Assembly (NCBI GenBank): GCA_003971905.1 | Contig: RSEE01000004.1 | Coordinates: forward strand, 248,001-312,000 | Source of the DNA: Moniliella sp. 'wahieum' | Taxonomy: Eukaryota; Basidiomycota; Moniliellomycetes; Moniliellales; Moniliellaceae | Direction of reading: 5' to 3' | DNA length: 64,000 bases | In this document: in pieces, positions 1-11,400 of the stretch | Layout: every line of letters begins with the position of its first letter | Position numbering within the stretch: position 1 is the first letter of the stretch | Program-made: the position numbers and the translations under genes | Notes under the pieces: generated by a model | What the model was told of the DNA's origin: nothing | The model's database searches: none | Seen by the model: the letters and a program-made list of their open reading frames with translations, nothing else

Positions 1-2
1 TT

Positions 3-680
3 CTCAATGCCGTCGAAGAGGGCAAGGCCATCTTTGGCAACATTCAGAACTTCCTTGCTTTCCAGCTTTCCACCTCGATCGCCGCGCTTTTCCTCATCCT
101 CATGTCCATCATGTTCGGTATGGCCTTGCCGCTCAATGCGATGCAAGTTCTTTTGATCAATCTCGCCTGCGATGGTCCGCCCGCCAGTCCTCGGTGTCGA
201 TCCCGCCGACGCATCGTCTTTCGCAAGCCGCCCCGGCCCAAGAACAAGCCTGTGCTCGACAAGCGTGTCTTCTTTGACATTCTCTTTTCCTCTGCCATAT
301 CTTGGGTGGCACGCTGTTTGTCTACCTGCACGAGGCTGCCGTCGACGGCACGCCGGACGAGCGCGACATGGCCATGACGTTTGTCACCTTTGTTTCCCTC
401 GACTTGATCACGGCGGTGCAGTGCCGCGGGCTTCACGTGGGTCTGTTTGCCAACCGGGTAATGACCATCACCCTCTCCGTGTCGTATGTGGTGCTGGGCG
501 CGTTGATCTACTTCCCCCCGCTCCAAGCCATCTTCCAAACCATCCGCTCTCGTTCCCCGACCTGTTGTATGGGCGGGCCTGACCGGCATCACGTTTGCTC
601 TGCACGGCGTGCGCCGCAACCTGCAACGCAAGCGTGAAGCCAGCCTCGACCTCGCGCCATGGGAGGCCCAGGTCGCTTGA
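3..680 (+). CDS. PMR1: PMR1-type Golgi Ca2+/Mn2+ P-type ATPase, C-terminal part (gene starts before the window)
   Basis: The window opens inside the hinge after the P domain of a P-type ATPase: EEGKAIFGNIQNFLAFQLST, then the M6 region LNAMQVLLINLACDGPPA, which matches the SPCA/PMR1 signature (family form INxxMDGPPAQSLGVEP). The remaining C-terminal membrane helices follow, including one around 440-530. The family pumps Ca2+ and Mn2+ into the Golgi for secretion and glycosylation. The reading frame changes about three times (near 180, 300 and 560), each time resuming family-like sequence, so I suspect base-calling gaps rather than real breaks. In the last frame the protein ends LAPWEAQVA then TGA at 678-680. 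ER Ca2+-ATPases are less likely because of the DGPPA motif. Confidence 0.85.
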
Positions 681-2150
681 GGCACGCACCTGCCACCTGG
701 TGAGGCGAGTGCAGCAACCTCCCCGGAGCACCTGAGCACCTAAGCCCAACCAACTCTACCCTTCCACATGGCATGCTCCTTCCCTTTCATCTGCTTGATT
801 TCTTATGGACCGACCCTTTTTGCTGTGGGGGCCCTGCCCTCTTTTCTCTTGCTTTGCCATCTGGGCCCCCGTCCAGATTCTCATCTGGACCGTTTATGCT
901 AGGCGTGCTCTCGTTGGATGTTTGCCTGCACACCGCAAGACAGTACCTACCACTAATCCTCATCAGCATCAGTCTCTCTCATTCATCTTGACCCCGGGCT
1001 TGGGGTTGGGGGTTGGGTTGGGTTGGGCGACCGCGGCTACGTAGTGTTGTAGGGCAGAGCGAAGGTCGGAGGGGGGAAATGTGGTGGAGGTGTCATAAGT
1101 GTATAGGTTTTTGCACGGCCAGGAAATCAGTTTGGCTAAAGCGGACACGAACGCCACAGGAATGGCGTTGATGACCTCGATGGCCGGTCACGTCGGTCAC
1201 GCGGGGACTGGCCACTGTTATAGGGCTGTGAAGATGGTACTTCCCTAGACAAGAACGCTCTGCGAAGCTAGCACCGAGCCATGGCTCTGTCTTCTTGCCG
1301 GTACTTTCTTGCCGTCCGAGTAATGGAATCTAAATCTACTGTGGTCGCTTCCCCTCTTTTGTATGCCCTCCACGACTGCCACCGCTTCTACTCTAGTAAT
1401 ACGGTTGGTTCACCGTTTACCGTGTACCGTGCACCGACATCTGTGCTCGTGATCAGCTAGCTCGCCATCTCTTCTTTCAGTCAATCGGGGCCATTTGATT
1501 GAAGTCAGTGGGCCATGGCACGACACAACCGATTGCTCGGTCGTATGCGCAGTCTCAGGACTGGGAGAAGCAGGGAACAGAAGGAGGATCGGGGGGGCCA
1601 GTTGACCAATCAAAGTGCACAGAAACAAAACGTGAACAGCTAGGTGTGGGGGGGGGTCAGTTAGATGCGAAAGAAGGTTGGTTCGCTCGACAAGGAAAGA
1701 AAAGTGGGCGGATAGAACAGAGTCCAGGGGGAAGAAGAACAGGAACAGAACAGACAGAACAAAACAGAACAGAACAGAACAAGCCGAGGCATAAGGGGCC
1801 AGGCGCAAGGCGCACGCTTCAACTTTTACTTGATCGTGCTGCCCGAGGCACCCAAAGATGAAGGCCGCGCTGGAACGGGAGAATGGGAGAAAGGAAGCCC
1901 GAACTCTTGCCCATCGGCTGGGCCAAGTTGAAATCCGATTCGCGCAAGAGGGGGGTCGACTTGCCCGTGGCCAAACCGTACTGGGCGCACGGAAACGCAT
2001 TTGGCGTGCGGGCCAGCCAGCATACACACACCCTGCTTCGGCAATCTCACCTGACGCGACAAGTGTGCTCGTACAGCATCGAATGCGGTTCCATGCTCGC
2101 ACCCGACAAGAGACGCGATCCTGTGCGCAACGCACAGCCGTCACCAATGG
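681..2150. other. Spacer between two convergent genes
   Basis: It holds the 3' flanks of the PMR1-like gene (+) and the NRPS-like gene (-). Visible landmarks are a G-rich run of TTGGG words at about 1000-1030 and an ACAGAACAG simple repeat at about 1738-1785. I see no coding segment; the longest open stretches lack family-like sequence. Confidence 0.6.
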
Positions 2151-5100
2151 TCAATCGGTTAGACTAAACCGACCACGCGAGTTGATGTGGGCCACAACCG
2201 ACGCATCGTCCAGACTGACTTTGTTGCCCATCGTAACCAGCTCTGGTTCGGTGAGTTGCAAACTCGGCTTACCCCCGGCCCAGATAGCACAGTCCTTCCC
2301 GATCGTCGCGCCAAGGAGACGAAGGTAGAGCACAGCGTACCATGTGCCCGAGATGCAGCCCACAATCCGGCCGCCAAAGCCGCGGCCGAGCAGGCGCTGG
2401 AGAGAAAGATGCAACTGCCAGCGCTGGCAGTAGGATGACATGTCCCAATCGTACCGCCCTTCCCGCCGGCGACCAATGATCGCCCACTTGGTCACGATGA
2501 CCCAGCAAAAGCCAACAACGCCTGCGTAGTCATGATGACAATGAAGGCAAGCGCGATATACATACACCAACGCCGGGCGATACCAATGGTCCCCAAACAG
2601 GCCTGGCGCCTTGTGCTCGTAGTTCAACCGCGCCCGGTTCAGAATCACCACCGCAATCGGCGCCGGGGCCCCAGTAGACTGAGCTGAGCGCGGCCATAAA
2701 CACGTTGACCAGAACGATGAGGGGGTAGGGGAAAACAAAGTAAGGTGCTTTACGCTGGTAGAAAGCGCGGCCGAAGGGAGTGATCGTGTCCTCGCTCGGG
2801 GCCGACTTGCCAAAGCTGACCGGCTCGCCATGCTTAGCCCCCATCCAGACTGACAACGGCTCATAGTACCCGTTCCTGCGGGACAAGGCACCAGAGCCCA
2901 TGACCGCTTGTCGATCCACCGTTGTGCCGGGCAACAGAGTTACACGGTCAGCGATCATCGCCCCCGAGGCAATGGAGATTCGGTTAAATCCAATCGAGTC
3001 GGAGGTGAAAAGCTCCGAGCGCGAGCCAAACACTACATCGTCTCCAACACGAAGTAGCTCCGGGTCGGGGCAGTAGATACCGGAACCAGGCCAGTAGACC
3101 CTCCGACCTACCTGGGCGCCCATCGCACGATAAATGACCGAGGTCATCTCGTAGTGGGTACCAATAATGGCAAACCCGCCGCAGCTGAGGCTGGGAGAGC
3201 AGTTCCGTGCACATCCACCTGCGGAACAAAGCCCATTGGCTTGCATTGCGCATGGAGCCCTCCTGGTTGCGCCCAAGGAAAAGGCGCTTAACGAGAATGC
3301 CAAGGATCATGTTTGAGAGGGGGCATACAGTTTCGGACGATTCGGGCGACAAAGTGCCACCCAATACGCTGCGGATACGCAAACCATGAGACGACACCCT
3401 TAACCGAGTCGGTCTTGTTGAACAAAAACGGCTGCGACAACAGCATAAAGAGCGCGGCAAACCAAGGGATGTAGAAGGAAATGATCCCGTATTTGATAGG
3501 GAGACCGAGGCAAACAATGAGGAAAATGTTGGGTTGGGGAACCTCGCCCTTGTTGTACGCCGCAAACCCATCTGCCGAAGGTTCCTCGTGCGAGGAGGCC
3601 TGCGGCCCCCAAACTGTACCATCTGCTAAGTAGGCACCCGGGGCGATCTGGGTGAATGTGTTGACAATCGTGTGTCGCCAATCACCACAGGTTCAAGACG
3701 GAAGTAACAGTCACGCTCGACAGCAAAACCGCGAACCACACTTCGGTCGATTCGGGCCCCGTCGTGGATTGTGAGCAGGTCGTACTCTCCCAGTCTGGCG
3801 AACTTGTCGATTTTGACATCGTTTCCAATACGCGCGCCGAGGAGGCGGTAGTATGCAATGCGGAGCGACGGGGTAAGATTGAATAACCCCTTGCCCGACA
3901 TTGCAGTGATTGATGCACAATCCACCAGCGCAGGTGGTAATTGCACCACATGGGGTACTTCCCTGGGCGATATCGACCAATTACGACCCATTTGAACATG
4001 ATGGCAGCAACAGGACAAATGATACGAGAAGTGAGGCGGGCGGCAACAAGGAAGGCAAGCAGGACTCCGACCCGCTCCCAAAGTTGTCCGAAATGTAGTA
4101 GGCTGAGAAAGCAAGGCCTTGTAGGATCACAGTCCATGTCCAGGCTGCCTTGAGAGGGTACATGAACATAAGGGGAAGAATCTGGACGAAGAGTACCCAA
4201 GGATGGGTTTGACTGCGGGGCTTGTACCCGTGTGAGTGGAGGTAATCAGGAATATCCCCATCCTCTCGTACCATGGGCTGGGGAGCGGAGGAATCCATTT
4301 TTCTCGTCGAAGTACCCACTCGCCATATACTCATCGTCATCCGAGCCTAGCTGCTCGTCAACCAGACCAGCGATGCCGATGATGTCGAGTTGGTGAATAC
4401 AGAAGCGACCTCCAAGCTCGCCCCCGTCTCCTTTTTGATGGAATGGATCAGACGGCCGAGAAGGAGCGAATTCCCCCAAAAGGAAAAAGTCGGAGTCGGC
4501 TGTAATGGCTCCAGAATCCATATTGAGAAGCTTGGCCACACAGTCCCGAACAGTTTGTGTCGAACGAGACATATCAGCTGCGTGTTGGGCGCGTACCTCT
4601 TCAGTCATTGTGCAAAGTCGAAACGGCCATCGCGGGTTCGAGCAAGGCGTTGGCGGAAGACGTGCAATGGGTTGGGGACAATGTATCCATCCAGCACCCC
4701 AGCTAAGGCACCGTCAATATCGCGGCATCGTACTCGGCATCCTCGTCAATATGGAGGAAGGCTTCTGGGGATCCATCTGGCCGCATCTGCACGGCCACCT
4801 CTTGCACTCCGGGAATGCGCGCGCAGGCCCGTTCGATGGAACTGAGGTCTACGCGCACTTTGCGGCAAGGGATGGGGGTGCTCAGCGGAGCATTTTTGTC
4901 AGGCGCTCTGGCCTCGAAGTGACGGTCCATAAGAAGTATCGTCAGCGAGAGGCTTGATGCCTAGCCGTTGACCGAGCTTGATACGGAGCGGTTACCCGCC
5001 TGATTCTTGGGCAATTCGTCCATGTACACAATGGCAACGGCCATTGGATGGGTGCAATGCGTTGCGTAGCGTATTTTGGAGTTCCATCAACCCGATCCTT

Positions 5101-6682
5101 GGCTGGTTAGGTGGGGACTACCACCACGCCAATAGTCTCTTGCAAAACCTTGTGATCAATCGAAAATGCAAGAGTTGCCTTAACCCGGTCGCGCACATGG
5201 GCTGTGATGGCCTCTTCGATCTCAAAGGGAGAGATGACTTCGCCACCTTTATTGATGATCTCTTTCGACCTAGACGTGACATAGAGGAAGCCATCGGCGT
5301 CCATGTGGCCTACGTCGCCAGTGTCGAACCAACCAGAGCGGGTGAAGCAGGATTGGTCGAGCTTCCCCGGCGCCACCTCGTATCCGTCAAATGTCGGTAG
5401 CCCTCGGACACAAATGGCGCCATCGACGCCAATTGGCAGTGGTTTCTCCAATGTACGAGGATCGCGAATCGACAAGTCCGGGCCACAGGCTATGCCCGAG
5501 CACCCGGGCCGCTCAGTTGGTATGTAACGGAGGGGGAAGCAATGGGCATGCACTCAGTCATGCCATACGAGGGCAGAATGGCACAGCGAAACGTATCCCG
5601 CATCTGGGTTGCAAGCGATGGAAGAAGGCCACCGGCAGCGTTGCAAATCATCTTGATCTTGATGTCGCGCGCGACATTGATCTCATTGGGCTTGGAGGCA
5701 AGAATGGCCTGGTGCATTGTCGGAGCAGCATAGTACCAAGTGGCACCGAGCTTGCGGACCAACGTCCACCACGAGGTAGCATCAAAGCCTGAGCACATGA
5801 TGGCGCTGCCGCATGAAAAAAGTGGAGCCCACAGATTGCGGATAATGCCGCCTACATGGAAGAGGGGCATCATGTTCACTGGACATATGGGGGTTAATGA
5901 ACGATGGACTTTAGGGTCAGGGTATGGAGGGGGACATACTGTTAACTGACTCAGGCTTAAGCTGCCAGGAGTCCACAACGCAACAAGTGCCGACGATCAG
6001 ATGGCGTAGCGTGTAGGGTACGACCTTTTTGGTGCCGGATGTGCCGGATGTGTGCAGGACAAGGGCCACGTCCTGTAGGCCGTTGGGCTGTAAGCGAGCG
6101 TGGCGGCGCGTCGAACGCGGCGCGGAGATGTTGTCGCCGTCGAGGACAGCCATGTCAAAGAGACCGGCTGGGCCAGAGAGGCGAAAATCGACAAAAATCA
6201 CCTCGAGCCCATCGCGGGCATAGCAAGACCAAAGATCAAGGCGTTCGATAGCATCGCGGGTGGTGACTATGGCACGGGCACGCAGGCGACGGGCATCGTC
6301 GCGCAGCTCCTGCGACGTGCAGGCCGCGTTGACGGGAGCAGCGGTATAGTAGGCGGAGATGGCCATGAGTGCCACCGCATTCTCCGGACCAGTGGGCAGG
6401 GCAACCATAACACGGTCGTTGCGGGCAAGGGGGGAGGCGCGGGGCGAGACGGGGAGCTGGAAGGCGGTGATGACGGAGCGGAGCATGTTGTGGTCGAGTG
6501 GGGGGGGTGGAGGTCGGGGGACCAGAGAGCGGGGCGGGGACTGGTGCAGAGACAGTCGAGGAGGGTGGAGATGCGGCCATTGTCGGTAACGTGAGCTGCC
6601 ACATGGTCGCCGAGGGAGGTGGTGGGCGCGGGGGGGGCAGATGGCCCAGCATCGAGAGCGGGTATGCGCCCGAGGACGCCAT
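2151..6682 (-). CDS. NRPS-like protein: adenylation domain, phosphopantetheine carrier, membrane helices and three hexapeptide-repeat domains
   Basis: Order from the N terminus: an AMP-binding domain (about 6450-5107) with the A3 motif LHTSGTSGTKKVVPYT, an A4-like MMPLFHVGG, SYGMTE, and a late core with GWFDTGDVGHMD and SKEIINKGGEVISPFE; a carrier domain whose GNSLL serine lies near 4467; then membrane segments alternating with three left-handed beta-helix blocks (about 3900-3640, 3180-2840, 2400-2170). This A-T-membrane-LbH layout is that of the Pls/PosA-type NRPS terminal region (TIGR02353). The family is expected to activate an amino or carboxylic acid as a thioester and pass it on at a membrane; the substrate cannot be read here. 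One clear intron is 5879-5939. The frame changes many times. The start is uncertain: ATG at 6682, or another at 6851. About 1,500 residues. Confidence 0.8.
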
Positions 6683-8533
6683 CGCAGCCGAGGGCGGGGA
6701 GGGGGAGGGGGGAGGAGGAGGAGGAGGAGGGGAGGACAAGCGCAAGCGAAGGGCAAGGCAAGGGGGCGTGCGCGGGGAGGTGGTGCTGGGCGGGGGCTAG
6801 AAGCGAGCGGTGGCTTATGCTGGCCAGCGCCCAGCGCAGGGCCAGCAGCATCCAGCGTCGAGCAGCCACCCTCGATCAGCGGTCGCATCCATCATGCCTG
6901 CTCCCGCCTGCCCAGCGCTCGGGCTGCTCTGGCGCTGCGCTGCGGCACTGCCGCCCTGCCAGGCACACCGCATCTGCCGTCCAGCGGGGCTCCAGTGCCA
7001 GCCAACACCGCCCCCCTGCCGCCGCACGCGTGGCGGGATCGCCCCTCGCCCGCCACCAGTACGCTGCTGCTGTGCCTCGTGCTGCGCTGCTGTGCCTGGT
7101 GCAGGGCGCGGGGCGCCTGCCAGCCGAGCGCACACAGGCGCTGTCCAGGCGATCGCACGGCCATCGGGACTCCGGGTGGCAACGCAGCACACCTGGGCAG
7201 TGTCGCAGGTCGCGCCCGAACGCTCCAGGCGATCGCTGCTGCGCACTGCGTACTGCTGGGCGTTGGCGAGCCACTCGCGGAGGTCGAAGGCCCATCGGCT
7301 GCTGGTCACCGGTCACCGGTCACCAGTCACCGTCACCAAGGCCAGCCCAGCGACTAGCGACCCCAATTGAGGCACACCATCGGCAACATGCGTGCTCGGT
7401 GCGTACTGAGTACTGACGTACTGAAGATTGAATTGGTCATGCATGCCCCATAATCGATAATCGATAGTCATGCACATGGAAAACCTCATGCAGTCTAGTA
7501 TAACACTTGTTATTTTCTCGGCTTCATCATATCCCACTCATTTGTCCTCATTTCCTCCATTTCTGGCGCCAATTTTTGTTTGAAAGCTGGTACTTACAAT
7601 GGAAAAGCAGTAATGGGGCAGATGTTGGATACGCTGATACCCTGTTTTGCAAACGACTAAGGGCGCGAAAACGCGAAAGGCCCATAGATATTCAAACCGT
7701 TTGCCCCACCTCCGCGATACTAATTGATAGTATTAGGGACTAAAAGGACATCGATAGATCTTAGTCGTTTTGTAGCAGATCATTGATTGAACTAGTGACT
7801 ACAGTGACTATAGAGCCTGATGTCTAGGTGACTATTGCAGTTATTCAGGCACCAATTCTTGAGCCTCTTTCTCTCCCCCTACTCTTCCTTACATGCCGCG
7901 GGCGCCTTGCACCCGACGCCTTCTAGCGCCGTCGCCGGTCATCCGCCGTTCCTAGGAGGGTGCTCCAAATCCGAACTCCGAAAACTGTTCCCCTACCCTT
8001 CTATTCGCCCTTACACTTGCGTTTTGATGTGCGTGTCAGAAGAATGCTCCACATCATGATGCTCACTGAGCCGGGATTCCCATGTAATATTCCGCGGTAA
8101 TTCTGTGCCCCTCCGTGGTATTCCGTAGCTTGGATTCCGTGGCATACCGTGTCCATACCGTGTCTATACCGTGCCCATACCGTGTTCATACCGTGCTCGT
8201 ACCGTGTTCATACCGTGCCTATACCGTGCCTATACCGTATTCATACCGTTGTATTCTATGGCATAAGTACTTTGAACGGTTGTAGTATAACGTGTAGGAG
8301 CGACAGAAAGCGCTGAGCAATTGCGGAAGCGAGAATATCACCCAAAGTTTCAATTCTGTCTGTCTGCTTAAAATGCATCCTGGTGGACTGGTGCTGTGAA
8401 CATGTGAGCAAAGGACAAATTCCTCCCCAAGGCACAAGATTAGATAGATTCCTGTGGAGACTTCAAGCACCAGAAGCTGGGGTACTCTGCATCACCTTGT
8501 CTTTATCACGCCCCGGCCCGACTTGGTCATCCG
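6683..8533. other. GC-rich upstream region and spacer between divergent genes
   Basis: About 6690-7350 is very GC-rich and purine/pyrimidine-skewed (GGAGGAGGAGG run near 6710-6735), ending in a GGTCACC array at about 7303-7337. After 7400 composition shifts abruptly to AT-richer DNA. An 11-bp tandem array lies at 8142-8250. It probably carries the promoters of the NRPS-like gene (-) and mL46 (+). I see no convincing coding region. Confidence 0.5.
8142..8250. repeat. Tandem array of an 11-bp unit, about ten copies
   Basis: The unit is close to CCATACCGTGT, repeated about ten times with single-base variants at its first and last positions (CTATACCGTGC, TCGTACCGTGT and similar). Related but looser TTCCGTGG words continue upstream to about 8100. 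The 11-bp spacing is close to one helical turn. Confidence 0.9.
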
Positions 8534-9547
8534 ATGCGCTTTGTGCGTGCCTTCTCCTCATCCGCAAGGGCGAGTAACGGTACGGAGCGCACTGATCGAT
8601 GAGATCCTGTCGCGCGCACACCTACTACTCTCTGTGTGCCTGCAGAGCTTGAGCAAGCGGTGTACACGTACAACCAGAAGCTCAACGCCACCTTGCCGTC
8701 CCGCTCGTCAAGGACTTCTATTTCAAGCCTGGTTCTTCAGCCGAGCTCGCCTACCTCAAGGCCGAGGCCGAGCGCATTAAGGTTGACTTCACTTCTATCC
8801 TTAGTTGCGGGGACTTGAATGTTGCCTCAGCCGCTGTCACATCTACGGCTGAGGGCTCTGCCGACGGCTCTGGTTTGGCCGATAATCCTACTGTGTCCAA
8901 CCCTGTAGAGTCGGTGATGGACACCAGCACCCAGAGATCGGAAGAAGGGCTGATGCTGCTTCGATTGATTCGTATATTACCTTGCAATCGCGTTGGACAG
9001 ATGCAGATGAGAAGAACGATCAGACGTCGCTCACCGTGCAGGCGACCGGACTTTGTACTTGCTGGTTAACTCCGAAGATACCGGCAAATCATGAAGGTTT
9101 CCCTCAGACAGTGTAGACCTAACCACCAAAAGATCGAGTCGGTTCCGGACAAGAGCGAGGATGCTGCCGAGGACGCGATCGCATGGAGAAGTGACGCTAG
9201 CAACAGATTCTCTTCATGCTGCTGCCCCTCGCGCCGTGACCAAGGTTTTGGGCGAGACGATTGACGTATGGTTACTGAACAACTTACCCGTGGGCCACTT
9301 GACCGACCATGGAAAGGTGTGTTGAACAAGGCTGATCGAATGTGGAATGCTAACATTTCGTTCGCTCCAGATCTACTTCTTGGCCGGCCACGTGATTGCG
9401 GGCAATGCGGACAGAGATTGTGCGCAAGGCGGGCACAAAGTACGCATGGCTTAAACGCGAAGAAATTGAGCAACTCTTGACAACGGAGACGGAACGAGCG
9501 AGGACAAGGACTACTATGATAACATTGCCCACCTACTCAACGAATAG
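8534..9547 (+). CDS. MRPL46: Mitochondrial large-subunit ribosomal protein mL46 (Nudix-fold)
   Basis: The start ATG at 8534 gives a mitochondrial-type leader, MRFVRAFSSSARASNGTER. It is followed by family-like blocks ILSRAHLL, PAELEQAVYTYNQKLNATLP, KDFYFKPGSSAE, a WTDADEKND segment, and the divergent Nudix-fold core VLGETIDVWLLNNLPVGH. An intron at 9317-9370 (54 nt, CTAAC branch site) leads to IYFLAGHVIAGNAD, then KYAWLKREEIEQLL and a C-terminal DYYDNIAHLLNE ending at TAG 9545-9547. This matches the C-terminal half of mL46/yeast Mrpl17 (FFxAHIxAG then AWLTKEE). The product is a structural protein of the mitoribosome; the family has lost Nudix catalysis. The frame changes several times, each repairable by one base. 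About 320 residues, as usual for the family. Confidence 0.8.
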
Positions 9548-10113
9548 ACCCATTCCACTTCCTTGCACGCATCATCGCACAGCTTCCACTTATCCACATG
9601 CTGGACATCGATCTAGCGATGGTCAACACAAGCCTCAGCAGCATAACCCGCTGGTTCCGCACGCCTGGCACTTACGAACAGCAGGCTTCAATGATTAATG
9701 ACCGGTCAGGTGATCGGTGAACGCGCTTCATGCACCCACGGCATGTTCTTCTCGACGTGAGCCTACATTGCAACCTTGTTTGAGGACATCTCCCATGGGT
9801 TGCATGCGTTCCAAGGGCAACGCCTATAATTCCAGATGGTTGGACGACGAGACTCTACCGCATGTCCATAGATTTGACCCCTACAAGGGTAGGCATGCAA
9901 TTTTATTTTGTGCATAGGGCAGGCACAGAACCATCGCTCGAGCCGAGAAGCCCGCGCGACCAAGATCCGTCCAGGGGGTAAGGACCAGTGGGTACCTTAA
10001 CAGAGGGGTGGGCCGTATGGCCCTCAAATGGCGTTGAGAAGGAAAAAGAGCAGATTCTCGAACAACTCGGAAGAAGAAAAGCGGAGCGAGCAGGGCGATA
10101 CATCCCAGCCGAA
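9548..10113. other. Short convergent spacer
   Basis: It lies between the 3' ends of mL46 (+) and RPS5 (-). I see no gene, RNA or clear repeat in it. Confidence 0.6.
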
Positions 10114-10732
10114 TTAACGGTTGCTCTTGGCCACACGCTCAAGCTCATCCTTCTTCTAATGGCGTACGAGTTGGACGAACCCTTGGCGGCGTTGATCAGC
10201 TCGTCAGCAAGGCATTCCGAGATCGACTTGACGTTGCGGAAAGCCGACTCGCGAGTGCCAATAGTCAGGAGAGAGATCGCCTGGTTAACACGGCGAAGAG
10301 GGGACACGTCCACGGCCTGGCGGCGGACAGTACCACCCGAGCCAATGCGGGTCGAGTCCTCACGGGGGCCCGTGTTGATGATGGCGTCAACCAAGACCTG
10401 AATCGGGTTCTGGTCGGTAAGGAGCGAGATGATCTCGAACGCGTGGGCAACGATGCGGACAGCCATGAGCTTCTTGCCGTTGTTGCGGCCGTTCATCATC
10501 AGAGCATCAACGAGACGCTCAACAATGGCATCGAAGCCTTCTTGAACGCCTTGGAAGCGTACCGGCCAGCCGTGTGAGGAACGTAGACGGCGTTGCGGAG
10601 CGAGATGTAGTCCTGCAGCGACAGGTCCTTCACCTCGACGTCTTGCACGTCATACTTGCCGAAAAGCAGGACAGCGCCCTTAGGGGCGGCAACAGCCGCG
10701 GCCTCCTTGGGGATGGTTTGCACGGTCGCCAT
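10114..10732 (-). CDS. RPS5: 40S ribosomal protein S5 (uS7)
   Basis: ATG at 10732 opens [20 protein letters not shown]; conserved blocks follow: [93 protein letters not shown] and finally [13 protein letters not shown] before TAA at 10114-10116. It binds the head of the small subunit near the mRNA exit channel. No intron. Two frame changes, near 10527 and 10157, each correspond to one missing base in a short homopolymer (CC for CCC, A for AA) inside otherwise invariant sequence, so an assembly error is the likely cause. About 206 residues, normal for uS7. Confidence 0.95.
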
Positions 10733-11129
10733 CTTGATACTACTGGTTCGGGTAAAAAAGTACTGGAGTCAGTTCTTTGCTCTCCATCTTTTGGGCAGCG
10801 CAGAGAGTGAGGAGACCACGCCGCTCAACATCTGGCACCGCCGGCACCCTCGACAGGACGACTCACCTTGCTTGGCAGGACCGTCAAAGGTAGTTGTGTC
10901 GCGTTTGCATTAGCCACAAGCGAACCAGGGCCACCAGGTGGGACGCGCCAGAGATATGGAAATTCCGCCGAGCCGCAGCACTCTGGATTGACACTGGCTC
11001 CAAGCCGTATGTATTTTGATAAATTCAGTCGGGTATAACCCTAGTGTTCCCTGCGCTCCATGCGAGATTTGCCTGTCTTGATCGGCTTGACGAGACCACC
11101 TGTACCCACCTCTCCCAAGCCCTCTCAAG
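10733..11129. promoter_or_regulatory. Putative bidirectional promoter between RPS5 and RPS28
   Basis: Two cytosolic ribosomal protein genes diverge from this 397-bp interval, so it should contain both promoters and 5' leaders. A C/T-rich leader precedes the RPS28 ATG (about 11095-11129). No TATA box stands out. Divergent pairing of ribosomal protein genes is common in fungi; the shared regulation is an inference. Confidence 0.55.
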
Positions 11130-11400
11130 ATGGAAGCCGTTTCGAAGCAACCCGTTAAGCTGGCCAAGGTTACCAAGGTTCTCGGCCGCACTGGCTCGCG
11201 CGGTGGCGTGATCCAGGTGCGTGTTGAGTTCATGGACGACTCGACCCGCTCCATCATCCGCAATGTCAAGGGGCCCGTCAAGGTGGACGACATTCTTGCC
11301 CTCCTCGAGTCGGAGCGTGAGGCTCGGTATGTAGCCTGCTGCCTGCTCGCTTTGGATACGCTGGACTGACACCCTTGTTATTTACAGTCGCCTGCGCTAA
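11130..11400 (+). CDS. RPS28: 40S ribosomal protein S28 (eS28), intact, one intron
   Basis: Exon 1 (11130-11326) starts [20 protein letters not shown] and contains [16 protein letters not shown] and [13 protein letters not shown] 61-nt intron (11327-11387, GTATGT to TTACAG) interrupts an arginine codon, and exon 2 (11388-11400) supplies only the family's C-terminal RRLR and TAA. The product has 69 residues, the normal size, and no frame break. It sits at the mRNA exit site of the small subunit. It diverges from RPS5, 397 bp away. Confidence 0.97.

Noticed and set aside
990-1035. Telomere-like TTGGG run
   Set aside because: Only a few irregular units within a unique gene spacer, so not a telomere or an evident interstitial telomeric array.
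1410-2147. A 245-residue minus-strand open frame
   Set aside because: It is composed of low-complexity sequence over the ACAGAACAG repeat and lies immediately 3' of the NRPS-like gene. No domain is visible.
6810-7420. Long open frames in all frames of the GC-rich region
   Set aside because: High GC removes stop codons. The translated sequences are Arg/Ala/Pro-rich without any family-like block.
8142-8250. CRISPR-like array
   Set aside because: Units are 11 bp with no spacers and the DNA is fungal; it is a plain tandem repeat.
10114-10732. RPS5 as a pseudogene
   Set aside because: Protein sequence is otherwise invariant and both breaks are one-base homopolymer gaps, as in many neighbours. 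A consensus error is simpler.
11025-11372. Minus-strand open frames overlapping RPS28
   Set aside because: They are shadows of the eS28 coding sequence.
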